Part shown: positions 20,805 through 28,837 of the stretch, piece after piece
Layout: each line of letters opens with the position of its first letter
Position numbering within the stretch: position 1 is the first letter of the stretch
Assembly (NCBI GenBank): GCA_040902105.1
Contig: JBBDXW010000065.1
Coordinates: forward strand, 1 to 64,000
Source of the DNA: IDS-8 sp040902105
Lineage (GTDB): Bacteria; Pseudomonadota; Gammaproteobacteria; Steroidobacterales; Woeseiaceae
DNA: 64,000 nt
Direction: 5' to 3'
Made by a program: the position numbers and the translations under genes
Notes under the pieces: model-generated
The model's input: only the letters and a program-made list of their open reading frames with translations
Database searches by the model: none
Told to the model about the DNA's origin: nothing

Positions 20805-22495
20805 TGCAGGAACAGTACGACGCGGTTGTCGTCGGTTCCGGCGCGGGCGGCGCCATGGCCGCCTGGGTGCTGGCCTCCAAAGGCCTGCGCGTCCTGATGC
20901 TCGAAGCCGGGCGCCATTACGATCCGTACAGGGAAACGCCGATGTTTGCGGTCAATCGGGACGCTCCCTTGCGCGGCACGGGCACGCCCGACAAGGAGTT
21001 CGGCTATTACGACGCGACCGTCGACGGCGGCTGGGAAGTGCCGGGCGAGCCTTACGCCAGCGCCCCCGGTTCGGAGTTCATGTGGTGGCGGTCGCGCATG
21101 CTGGGCGGGCGCACGAATCACTGGGCACGCAATTCGTTTCGCATGGGTCCGTACGATTTCAAGCCGCGTTCGAGGGACGGGCTCGGTGTCGACTGGCCGA
21201 TCGAATACGAAGACCTGGCGCCCTGGTATGACAGGACCGAGACCGTGGTTGGCGTCTACGGCAGAAACGATGGCCTCGAGAATCATCCGGACTCCTCGCC
21301 GGGCGTCCTGCACAAGCCGCCGGCACCGCGTGTCGGCGAGTTACTGATCCAGGCTGCCTGTAACGAGCTGAAAATTCCCTGCATACCCGCGCGGCGCGCC
21401 GTGCTGACGCGGCCGATCGACAACCGGTCCGCGTGTTTCTACGCAACGGGTTGCGGCCGGGGCTGTGCCATCGGTGCGGCGTTTCAGACAACGACGTCGC
21501 TCATCCCTATGGCGCTTGCAACCGGCAAGCTGACGATCGTGACCGACGCCATGGTCTACGAGGTTCGGCTGAATGACGAAGGCAAGGCGGAAGGCGTCGG
21601 TTACGTCGACAAGATCACCGGGAAGCATGAAGCCGCGTTCGGTCGCTCAGTCGTGCTCGCTGCAAGTGCCGGCGAGACCGCGCGCATACTGCTCAATTCG
21701 AAGAGCGAATCCTTTCCGGACGGCGCCGCCAACTCGAGCGGCCAGGTTGGACGCAATCTCATGGACACGGTAGGGGCCGCCATGGGCGCACAGTTTCCGC
21801 TGCTCGAGAACCGCCCGACGTACAACGAAGACGGGGCGATGGGAATGCACATGTACATCCCGTTCTGGCTCTACAAGGAACAGGCGCGCGGCGAACTCGA
21901 CTTTGCACGGGGATATCACTACGAGTTCGGTGCGGACGGCCGCGCCGAGCCGGGAATGGGTATCGCCCACATCGCGGGATTTGCCGGCGGTTATGGCAGG
22001 AAACTCAAGGAAGACATGCGCCGCTACTACGGGAGCTTTCTCGATTTCGTCTGCCGCGGCGAGATGATCCCGAATGCCGGCTCCCGGTGCGAGATCGACC
22101 CTGACAGCAAGGACAGGTGGGGTATTCCAACGCTCAGGTTTCATTTCAAGTGGTCGGATCACGAGCTCAACATGGTCCGGCACTTCCAGAAGGCAACGAA
22201 GGAAATCATCGAGCGGCTCGGCGGCAAGCTGCAGTCGGGCGATGTTTCTCCCGAACAAGCCATTTCGAAAGGCGGACAGATCATTCACGAAGTCGGCACG
22301 ACACGCATGGGTGACGACTCGGCAACTTCGGTCACCAACCAGTACGGGCAGACGTGGGACGTCAGGAACCTGTTCGTCGCGGACGGCGGCGTCTTTGCGA
22401 GCAAGGCGCACAAGAATCCGACGCTGACGATCATGGCGCTTGCGTGGCGCAGCAGCGACTACCTGGCAGAACAACTCGGGAAGCGAAGCCTGTGA
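20804..22495 (+). CDS. GMC-family oxidoreductase, probable sugar 3-dehydrogenase large subunit
   Basis: A 563-residue flavoprotein. The FAD-binding VVVGSGAGGAMAAWVL lies at residues 7-22. GGRTNHWARNSFRM, PCIPARRAVL, the cysteine-containing CFYATGCGRGCAIGAAFQ and the C-terminal VGTTRMGDD plus NPTLTIMALAWR match bacterial GMC dehydrogenases that pair with a small Tat subunit. The start is GTG 20804: it shares one base with the stop of the DUF1080 gene and has AGGGAG eight bases upstream. An earlier ATG at 20708 lies in the wrong context. It is coupled to the next gene by a GTGA overlap. Electrons would normally pass on to a cytochrome c; no heme subunit is adjacent. Confidence 0.9.
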   Translation: MQEQYDAVVVGSGAGGAMAAWVLASKGLRVLMLEAGRHYDPYRETPMFAVNRDAPLRGTGTPDKEFGYYDATVDGGWEVPGEPYASAPGSEFMWWRSRMLGGRTNHWARNSFRMGPYDFKPRSRDGLGVDWPIEYEDLAPWYDRTETVVGVYGRNDGLENHPDSSPGVLHKPPAPRVGELLIQAACNELKIPCIPARRAVLTRPIDNRSACFYATGCGRGCAIGAAFQTTTSLIPMALATGKLTIVTDAMVYEVRLNDEGKAEGVGYVDKITGKHEAAFGRSVVLAASAGETARILLNSKSESFPDGAANSSGQVGRNLMDTVGAAMGAQFPLLENRPTYNEDGAMGMHMYIPFWLYKEQARGELDFARGYHYEFGADGRAEPGMGIAHIAGFAGGYGRKLKEDMRRYYGSFLDFVCRGEMIPNAGSRCEIDPDSKDRWGIPTLRFHFKWSDHELNMVRHFQKATKEIIERLGGKLQSGDVSPEQAISKGGQIIHEVGTTRMGDDSATSVTNQYGQTWDVRNLFVADGGVFASKAHKNPTLTIMALAWRSSDYLAEQLGKRSL

Positions 22496-23208
22496 GTTCC
22501 GGCAGCGACAACCGGATACGCGTCGACCGGCGCACGACGATCAAGTGGCTTGCTGCCACGATGGCCGTCGCCCATACAGGTTGCGCCACGACGGAAAAAT
22601 ACCTCGGTGATGAAATTCCGCCTGCACCCGACAAGCTTCTCGGCTCTGCCGGCGCGCCGGGTAACGTTCGTTACGGCACTGACGCCGATCTCGTCAACCC
22701 GGTCGTGCCCTGGTCGAGAACGATGACCGAGGCACAGCTGCGCATTGCCAGTTCACTCTGCGACGTAATCGTGCCGGAGGACGGGCGCTCGCCGGCGGCA
22801 AGTGCCGTCGGTGTGCCCGACTTCATCGACGAGTGGGTCAGCGCACCATACCCGCAGCAGCGAAGCGATCGCGAGATAATACTGGCGGGACTCGAATGGC
22901 TCGAACAACAGAGCCAGGACCGCTTCGGCTCGAGCTTTGCGGCGGCCGGCGTTCCTCAACAGGCGCAGTTGCTCGACGATATCGCTTATCCGGCCGACGC
23001 GGTGCCGGGTCTCGCTGAGCAGGTCGAATTTTTTGAACGGTTTCGCTATCTCACCGTCGGCGCGTTCTACACGACGGAAGCGGGGACCAACGACATCGGA
23101 TACATCGGTAACGTTGCCATCAAAGGCGAGTATCCGGGGCCGAGCGATGAGGCACTGGCGCACCTGGCCGGCGTGCTCGAGCAACTCGGCCTGAGTTTGC
23201 CTGCGTGA
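22492..23208 (+). CDS. Gluconate 2-dehydrogenase subunit 3-like Tat protein
   Basis: A 238-residue small subunit in the Gluconate_2-dh3 family. A twin-arginine signal RRTTIKWLAATMAVAHTGC covers residues 12-30; with a lipobox-like Cys it may be lipid-anchored after Tat export. The mature part has LRIASSLCDVIVPEDGRSPAASAVGVPDF, matching the usual TIAADxIIP region, and GYIGNVAIKGEYPGPSDEA near the end. The start GTG 22492 overlaps the stop of the GMC gene by three bases. Such small subunits escort the folded GMC subunit to the periplasm, so the pair is likely a functional dehydrogenase. Confidence 0.88.
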   Translation: MSSGSDNRIRVDRRTTIKWLAATMAVAHTGCATTEKYLGDEIPPAPDKLLGSAGAPGNVRYGTDADLVNPVVPWSRTMTEAQLRIASSLCDVIVPEDGRSPAASAVGVPDFIDEWVSAPYPQQRSDREIILAGLEWLEQQSQDRFGSSFAAAGVPQQAQLLDDIAYPADAVPGLAEQVEFFERFRYLTVGAFYTTEAGTNDIGYIGNVAIKGEYPGPSDEALAHLAGVLEQLGLSLPA

Positions 23209-23283
23209 GCCGATTCGACTGAAGAGCGCGGCTCGCTGACAGCGAACGGCTGTCGCGCCGTTCGAGTGCGAGGTGCCGGCAAC

Positions 23284-23311
23284 GGATGCGGATGCGGATG
23301 CGGATGCGGAT
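23284..23311 (+). repeat. Hexanucleotide tandem repeat (GGATGC)n
   Basis: Four perfect copies of GGATGC followed by a partial copy, in the spacer after the gluconate-dehydrogenase-like gene. It could vary in copy number by slippage, but lies in a non-coding gap. Confidence 0.9.
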
Positions 23312-23337
23312 CCTGTTCAGCGAGAATGAGTGAATGC

Positions 23338-23370
23338 AAAAAGCAGCAGACGAAGCGGGCCTCGTCTGCT
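23338..23370 (-). terminator. Rho-independent terminator of the small monooxygenase-fold gene
   Basis: AGCAGACGA (23345-23353) pairs perfectly with TCGTCTGCT (23362-23370) around an eight-base loop. On the minus strand the hairpin is followed by a GCTTTTTG run, so it terminates the gene at 23389-23712. Confidence 0.75.
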
Positions 23371-23388
23371 GTAAAAGCTACTTGGTCT

Positions 23389-23712
23389 TCAGGCCGCTTT
23401 TAGCTTGGCAGCGATCTTGTGAAACGTCGAGTTGGCAACCTCGTAGGTTTTAACCCGCGGTGTTCCATCAACCAGTTTCGACAGGAGCTTGGTCACTTCT
23501 GCGTAAGGCCCGCTTTTGTAAGCTTCGGCGCTTTCCTTACTGTCCCACAGACTCACCGCGAACGCTTCCTTGCCGGCCGGGTCAACAAAGGCAATCTCGT
23601 CCTGAAATCCCTTCTGCTTGCGCAGCAGGGGGATGATTTCCGCCTCCAGTTTCTGGGTGAATTCGGCCCTGCTGTTGGGCTTCAGGTCCATTGATACTTG
23701 ACGTGCGTACAT
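23389..23712 (-). CDS. Antibiotic-biosynthesis-monooxygenase-fold protein
   Basis: A 107-residue cytoplasmic protein: MYARQVSMDLKPNSRAEF, EIIPLLRKQKGFQDEIAFVD and EAFAVSLWDSKESAEAY are the typical strand-helix-strand order of ABM proteins. The Trp in SLWDSKESAE matches the usual position. The start ATG 23712 has an excellent AAGGAG site; the frame reaches 23748 but without that site. It is divergent from the XRE-type regulator gene with an AT-rich gap of 176 bases that contains a palindrome, so it is likely a regulatory target. Function unknown; some family members act on quinones or heme. Confidence 0.78.
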   Translation of the reverse strand: MYARQVSMDLKPNSRAEFTQKLEAEIIPLLRKQKGFQDEIAFVDPAGKEAFAVSLWDSKESAEAYKSGPYAEVTKLLSKLVDGTPRVKTYEVANSTFHKIAAKLKAA

Positions 23713-23794
23713 ATCTTTCTCCTTCCCTGTGATTGGCCAGGAGGGCACTTCAGATAACCAAAATGATTGATTTTTTCGGAAGCCCTCTTAGTCC

Positions 23795-23814
23795 ATTAAC
23801 CATAATGGGTTAAT
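23795..23814. promoter_or_regulatory. Candidate operator palindrome between divergent ABM and XRE genes
   Basis: ATTAACC and GGTTAAT are perfect inverted repeats separated by ATAATG, in an AT-rich intergenic region. Location between a regulator and its divergent neighbour is the common arrangement for an autoregulatory operator. Binding by the XRE protein is inferred. Confidence 0.5.
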
Positions 23815-23888
23815 TCACTTGAATAGTCAACTACTATCTGGAATCATCTCCTTTATTAACTAAACAAGTAAATCAAGCGAGGCCTCGG

Positions 23889-24755
23889 ATGGATGTTTCT
23901 TCGGTCATTAAAGCGCGACTGCAGGAGTTGGGGTTTGGGCAGAAGGAGCTGGCTAAGGCGGCCGAAGTAACGGAATCCTACATTTCCCAGTTGCTGACGC
24001 GGAAGAAACTGCCGCCTGCACCGGATCGAACGGATATCTACGAGAAGATGGGGAAATTCCTGCGACTCTCGAACGGCGAGCTGGCGAAACTGGCTCGCGC
24101 AGAGCGATTGGAAAAATTGAAGCGAGGATTCGAGGAGGCGCCCGCACCGCTTCTAAAAGACGTTCGAGAACTGATCCTGGGCAAGTGCAGACCGAAAAGA
24201 CAGCAGCAAATTCGGCAGATTTTCGAGAGGCAGCCCTTTGGCGAACTCGAGCGACTTGTTACACAAAAACTTCTGGATGTCGTCAGGAGGGTCGCCAGAG
24301 CGGAGCTGGAAAATCGACAGTGGCTCCACGAGGTCGCACAGCTCAGCGACAGAAGCTATGAGCAGATGCGTGTCACAATTCTGGAGTTCCTCGACACGGA
24401 CATCTTCAATGTTTCAAACGAAAACTGTGTTTCATTCCTGAACCCGCTGATTGCAAGCTGGGACATCGACCTCTCGACGTTCGATATGGAAATTGCGCTG
24501 AACGACAGACTCGTTCCCGGGCAGCCGAAGAAATTTGAGTTCGTTGAGAAAGAACTCGACGGCCCTCTCGAGGTCGAGCCGGGGTTCACTGAATTCCTTC
24601 AAGACGCTACGCTCAGCGGTAACGTTACCCGCGATGAAATGGAATTTCTGGGAAGGTTGCGATTCAAGGGCAGACGGCCTGGCCCACTCTATTATTACCG
24701 AGAGCTGCAGAACCTCAGGGACCCGTTGCATTTTCGAGCTGTAGAAAGGCCGTAA
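23889..24755 (+). CDS. XRE-type helix-turn-helix protein with uncharacterised C-terminal region
   Basis: A 288-residue protein. Residues 5-60 form a Cro/C1-type helix-turn-helix (LGFGQKELAKAAEVTESYISQLL). The remaining 220 residues, with SYEQMRVTILEFLDTDIFNV, IASWDIDLSTFDMEIALND and LYYYRELQNLRDPLHFR, do not match any enzyme or sensor fold I can name. They look compact and well conserved in character (many Asp/Glu/Arg and hydrophobic heptads). The start ATG follows the divergent AT-rich region. It ends five bases before the convergent YgiQ gene. It could sense a small molecule or form a two-partner switch; its phenotype is unknown. Confidence 0.85.
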   Translation: MDVSSVIKARLQELGFGQKELAKAAEVTESYISQLLTRKKLPPAPDRTDIYEKMGKFLRLSNGELAKLARAERLEKLKRGFEEAPAPLLKDVRELILGKCRPKRQQQIRQIFERQPFGELERLVTQKLLDVVRRVARAELENRQWLHEVAQLSDRSYEQMRVTILEFLDTDIFNVSNENCVSFLNPLIASWDIDLSTFDMEIALNDRLVPGQPKKFEFVEKELDGPLEVEPGFTEFLQDATLSGNVTRDEMEFLGRLRFKGRRPGPLYYYRELQNLRDPLHFRAVERP

Positions 24756-24760
24756 ACACC

Positions 24761-26926
24761 TCACCTGCTGCCACGCGGCGGCAGGCCGGTGTGCTGGGTC
24801 AGCACGCGGCCGCGTCGCAGGCGCTTTTCGTGGGCCTCCTTCGAGTTCTTGCGGCGCGGTGAGCGGTGTGTCAGGCCGGTACCCGGCTGATGCAGCGGCA
24901 CGAGCTGGTCTTTGCCTGCGCCGATCAGGTGACCGAGATGCATTTCCTTCAAGGCTTCACGGATGAGCGGCCAGTTCGCCGGGTCGTGATAGCGCAGCAG
25001 TGCCTTGTGCAGCCGACGCTTTGCAGGTTGTTTGACGATCTCCACGCCGTCGCTCTTGTAGGTCACCTTGCGCAGCGGATTCTTGCCGGAGTGATACATG
25101 GCGGTGGCGGTGGCCATGGGAGTCGGGTAAAAAGCCTGCACCTGGTCGGCGCGAAAATCATGGCGCTTGAGCCACAGCGCCAGGTTAACCATGTCCTGGT
25201 CCGTGGTACCGGGATGCGCGGCGATGAAATACGGAATGAGGTATTGTTCCTTGCCGGCTTCGTTCGAATATTTCTCGAACAATTCCCGGAACTCCTCATA
25301 CGCACCGATTCCGGGCTTCATCATCCTGTGCAGCGGACCGTCTTCCGTATGCTCCGGCGCGATCTTCAGATAGCCGCCGACATGGTGCGTGACCAGCTCT
25401 TTCACGTACTCGGGGTCTTTCACTGCGAGGTCGTAGCGCAAACCGGACGCAATCAGGACTTTCTTCACGCCGGGCAACGCACGCGCCTTTCTGTACAGCC
25501 CGGTGAGTGACGAATGGTCGGTATTCAGGTTGCTGCAGATGCCGGGATAGACGCAGCTAGGCCGACGGCAAGCCGACTCGATCTCCTTGCTCTTGCAGGC
25601 CAGCCGGTACATGTTGGCCGTGGGTCCGCCGAGATCGGAAATGACGCCGGTGAAGCCCGGAACCTTGTCGCGAATCTCTTCGATTTCGCCCAGTATCGAC
25701 GCCTCGGAACGATTCTGGATGATGCGGCCTTCGTGTTCCGTGATCGAACAGAACGTGCAGCCGCCGAAGCAGCCGCGCATGATGTTGACCGAAAAGCGAA
25801 TCATCTCGTAGGCAGGAATGCGCGCATCGCCATACGAGGGATGCGGCACGCGCGCGAACGGCGTGCCGAAAACATAATCCATTTCTTCCGTCGTCAACGG
25901 CTGCGCAGGCGGATTGATCCACAGATCCTGGTGACCGTGTGCCTGCACCAGCGCGCGGGCATTGCCCGGATTGGTTTCGAGATGCAGCACACGATTGGCG
26001 TGTGCGTAAAGAATCGCGTCGTTCCTGACTTTCTCGAACGACGGCAGGCGGATGACGGTGCGCGAACGGTTGCGCCGTGCTTCCGGCACGAAGCGCAGCA
26101 CCTGGGCGGAGGTACCCGCGTCGTTGCCGCTGTCGCTCCGGGTGGTCGCGCACTCGCGCAGTTCCTGCGTGTTCACGTAAGGGTTGACGACCTGGTCGAT
26201 GCGCCCGGGCCGATCGATGCGGGTCGAGTCGATTTCCCACCAGCCCTCCGGTTTGTCGCGGCGGATGAACGCGGTGCCGCGAAGGTCCGTTATGTCCTCC
26301 ATTGCTTCGCCGCGCGCCAGTCGATGTGACAACTCGACGATGGCGCGTTCGGCATTGCCATATATAAGAATGTCGGCGGCGGCATCGAACAGGATCGAGC
26401 GCCGCACCTTGTCCTGCCAATAGTCGTAATGCGCAATTCGACGCAGCGATGCTTCGATGCCGCCGAGCACCACCGGCACGTCCCGGTACGCTTCCTTGCA
26501 GCGTTGCGCATACACGAGCGAACAGCGATCGGGGCGCCTGCCGGCCACGCCACCCGGCGTGTACGCGTCGTCGTTGCGTACTTTCCGGTCCGCGGTGTAG
26601 CGGTTGATCATCGAGTCCATGTTGCCGGCCGCCACGCCGAAATAGAGATTCGGCCGTCCCAGCGATTCGAACGGTTCCTTCGAGCGCCAATCGGGCTGCG
26701 CAATAATGCCGACGCGAAACCCCTGTGCCTCCAGCAATCGGCCGATGATCGCCATGCCGAACGACGGGTGATCGACGTAGGCGTCGCCGGTCACGATGAT
26801 GACGTCGCAGGAATCCCATCCCAGCGCATCCATTTCACCGCGGGACGTTGGGAGAAACGGCGCCGTGCCGTAGCATTCGGCCCAGTAGCGGTTGTGGTCG
26901 TAAAGAGGGGTTGGGCGAGCGTTCAT
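24761..26926 (-). CDS. ygiQ: YgiQ-family radical SAM protein
   Basis: A 721-residue protein with the YgiQ arrangement: a long N-terminal domain (PTSRGEMDALGWDSCDVIIV, TGDAYVDHPSFGMAIIGR), then the radical SAM cluster motif CFGGCTFC in the middle, and a C-terminal tail rich in basic residues. The three cysteines would bind a 4Fe-4S cluster with S-adenosylmethionine. Biological role in E. coli is unresolved. It is a solitary gene with its start at 26926. Confidence 0.92.
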   Translation of the reverse strand: MNARPTPLYDHNRYWAECYGTAPFLPTSRGEMDALGWDSCDVIIVTGDAYVDHPSFGMAIIGRLLEAQGFRVGIIAQPDWRSKEPFESLGRPNLYFGVAAGNMDSMINRYTADRKVRNDDAYTPGGVAGRRPDRCSLVYAQRCKEAYRDVPVVLGGIEASLRRIAHYDYWQDKVRRSILFDAAADILIYGNAERAIVELSHRLARGEAMEDITDLRGTAFIRRDKPEGWWEIDSTRIDRPGRIDQVVNPYVNTQELRECATTRSDSGNDAGTSAQVLRFVPEARRNRSRTVIRLPSFEKVRNDAILYAHANRVLHLETNPGNARALVQAHGHQDLWINPPAQPLTTEEMDYVFGTPFARVPHPSYGDARIPAYEMIRFSVNIMRGCFGGCTFCSITEHEGRIIQNRSEASILGEIEEIRDKVPGFTGVISDLGGPTANMYRLACKSKEIESACRRPSCVYPGICSNLNTDHSSLTGLYRKARALPGVKKVLIASGLRYDLAVKDPEYVKELVTHHVGGYLKIAPEHTEDGPLHRMMKPGIGAYEEFRELFEKYSNEAGKEQYLIPYFIAAHPGTTDQDMVNLALWLKRHDFRADQVQAFYPTPMATATAMYHSGKNPLRKVTYKSDGVEIVKQPAKRRLHKALLRYHDPANWPLIREALKEMHLGHLIGAGKDQLVPLHQPGTGLTHRSPRRKNSKEAHEKRLRRGRVLTQHTGLPPRGSR

Positions 26927-27229
26927 GGCTTCAGGTGTATGGATCCAGCGCTGCCAGAGCGTAGTAATGGGGTCGAACCGGGGTTCAGCTTAGGCGCTAC
27001 GGGCCACAGGGATCAACCACTCCCACGGCGGAAGGGTAGGTCAATGCCTATGTTACAGGTCAATTTGCCGGCTGGTTCAAGACCGGTGAGAGACGGATGG
27101 GAATGTGGTTACGGGTGCAGCGTTCCCGCATGACGAGCGCTCTGGAACCGTCGCGTGACGGCGACACTTGTATACAAAACAGTCGCATGCTAGTTACTCC
27201 TGATTAAGTACCTGATGGAGGGACATGAA
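26927..27229. other. Intergenic stretch between ygiQ and bactofilin
   Basis: About 300 bases carrying the divergent upstream regions. A perfect palindrome TTGTATACAA lies at 27168-27177 and two short direct copies of AGGTCAAT occur around 27040-27065. No ORF, RNA or hairpin terminator is convincing. Confidence 0.4.
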
Positions 27230-27820
27230 ATGTTTGAGCGCGGGAAAAAGGATGAGAGTCTGGACGAGGGGGCGGACCTGCGGTCGGCCGCACCCCCGCG
27301 CAGCCAGGAGTCGCCAGGCCCGAGGGCACCGAGCCGCGGCGGCGAGTGCGCGGTGATCGGGCGGTCGATCCAGATAAACGGCGAAGTGCGCGGCAACGAG
27401 GATCTGCGTATCGAAGGCGACGTCGGCGGCACGGTGGAGCTGAAGGACAGCAATCTGACCATCGGCAAGGACGGCAAGGTCAGGGCCGATGTCTACGCGA
27501 AGTCGATCGTGGTCGACGGCACGACGGAAGGCGACCTTTACGCGACGGAGCGAGTCATCGTGCACATTAACGCCCACGTGCGCGGCAACATCACGTCGCC
27601 GAAAGTCGCCGTCGAGGAAGGCGCCAAGTTCAAGGGCTCGATCGAGATGGACCAGGAAGCCGTCGAGAAGGCCTTCGGTAAGGTGAATCTGCAGGGAGCC
27701 AGGCCTGTCGCCGATCGTCCCGACCGTCAGCCCGGCAAGGCTGCGGACGTCAAGGTTGCGCCCAAGGGCATCGTCAAGGAAGCAGCCCCGAGCGTGAATC
27801 CGCCGACGGGAGTCAGATAA
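27230..27820 (+). CDS. Bactofilin (polymer-forming cytoskeletal protein)
   Basis: A 196-residue protein. The central beta-helix (residues about 45-150) shows the short repeated turns of bactofilins: IGRSIQINGEVRGNEDLRIEG, DVGGTVELKDSNLTIG and HVRGNITSPKVAVEEGAKFKG. The N- and C-terminal tails are disordered, proline- and charge-rich, as usual. Bactofilins self-assemble without nucleotide and scaffold cell-wall enzymes or polar proteins. The start chosen is ATG 27230 with a GGAGGG site 7 bases upstream; an ATG at 27215 lies before that site. It is followed 17 bases later by a methyltransferase-like gene. Confidence 0.92.
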   Translation: MFERGKKDESLDEGADLRSAAPPRSQESPGPRAPSRGGECAVIGRSIQINGEVRGNEDLRIEGDVGGTVELKDSNLTIGKDGKVRADVYAKSIVVDGTTEGDLYATERVIVHINAHVRGNITSPKVAVEEGAKFKGSIEMDQEAVEKAFGKVNLQGARPVADRPDRQPGKAADVKVAPKGIVKEAAPSVNPPTGVR

Positions 27821-27837
27821 CGGCCAAAAACGCGTCG

Positions 27838-28455
27838 ATGGGCCGGGCTACGGCCCGTGCGCCGATGGACAAGCCGGAGGCGCTCAATGCGCCGCTCTTC
27901 CGGCGGCTCGTGGAGCAACTCGACGCGGCCAGGCGACGTATCGTCCTCGATCTCGGTGCCGTATCGACGCCGATGCTGTCGCTGCTTGCCGGGTGCCGCT
28001 GCCGCGTGGACATCGCGGACCTGGCCAGCGATGGCGGCATCGAGCGGATGAACACGGAAGCGCCCCGTGACGTCCTCGTCGCGATGGCTGAATCGCTGTT
28101 ACCCCGGCAACGCGCAGATGACGCCGTCGACCTCGTGTTCTGCTGGGACATCCCGAACTACCTGAAACCGGAAGCGATGTCGGCTTTGATGAGCGTCATC
28201 GCGGCGCGCGCGCGACCCGGCGCGCTCGCCCACGCCCTGATCGTCTATTCCGAGCGGTCAATGCCGGATCGCCCGGGCCGATTCGTTCCGGCCGAGGACC
28301 TGCGGCTCGTCAATCGCGCCGCTCCGGCCGCGGAGATCAAGGCGCCGCGTTATTCGCCCGAGGATCTGGGCCGGATCATGGGCAGGTTCAAGATCGAGCA
28401 TGCGAGGCTCCTTGCCAACGGCATGCAGGAATTCCTGTTCCGCCTGGAAACGTGA
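27838..28455 (+). CDS. Divergent class I SAM methyltransferase-like protein
   Basis: A 205-residue protein. The Rossmann-type segment RRIVLDLGAVSTPMLSLLAG and CRCRVDIADL resemble motif I and II of class I methyltransferases, and DLVFCWDIPNYL sits where motif IV would be. However, the glycine-rich loop lacks the usual GxGxG, so it may be a degenerate or regulatory relative. Position directly downstream of bactofilin suggests linked function or co-expression. An internal start (MDKPEAL at residue 10) is possible. Confidence 0.6.
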   Translation: MGRATARAPMDKPEALNAPLFRRLVEQLDAARRRIVLDLGAVSTPMLSLLAGCRCRVDIADLASDGGIERMNTEAPRDVLVAMAESLLPRQRADDAVDLVFCWDIPNYLKPEAMSALMSVIAARARPGALAHALIVYSERSMPDRPGRFVPAEDLRLVNRAAPAAEIKAPRYSPEDLGRIMGRFKIEHARLLANGMQEFLFRLET

Positions 28456-28837
28456 TGAAACGCCCCGCAACACCCTTGTCCGGGTGTTGCTGATTTGCAC
28501 CAAACCGTCATCTGAGCGCGCCACGGTCTGCATAACCGCGCCATAAGGTCGCAACTCGCTCAGACGAATTTGATATTAAGCCTGCGCCATCCGGTTCAGG
28601 CGGATCCAGTCTTTGCGCCGGGTGTAGCGATTTTTCGGTGTTCTCGCCCTCCGCCGCAAAGAACGTGCAGTTATAAGTGCCGTCCGTACCGCGAACTTCG
28701 AGCTTGCTTTACTGGTCCTCAGCTGTGCCTTCGACCGCTGTTGGTTTCTGGCCAAAGATACCTCTTCGATCGACGGCGATGCCCGTGACCGGGCATCTCT
28801 GTGTCGAGATCGCACACATACGCATGGGGGAGAAGTC
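28456..28837. other. Intergenic stretch upstream of the TonB receptor gene
   Basis: About 380 bases. It begins with a hairpin (listed separately) and ends with GGGGGAGAAG, the ribosome-binding site of the receptor gene. Short reverse-strand open frames here are arginine-rich and look like shadows. No known riboswitch was recognised. Confidence 0.4.
28467..28490 (+). terminator. Hairpin after the methyltransferase-like gene
   Basis: GCAACACCC and GGGTGTTGC form a perfect nine-pair stem with the loop TTGTCC, 11 bases after the stop. Only a weak T-rich tail follows, so termination is plausible but not strongly rho-independent. Confidence 0.45.

Noticed and set aside
27168..27177. TTGTATACAA as an operator
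   Set aside because: A ten-base palindrome in AT-rich DNA is expected by chance; no second copy or known regulator links to it.
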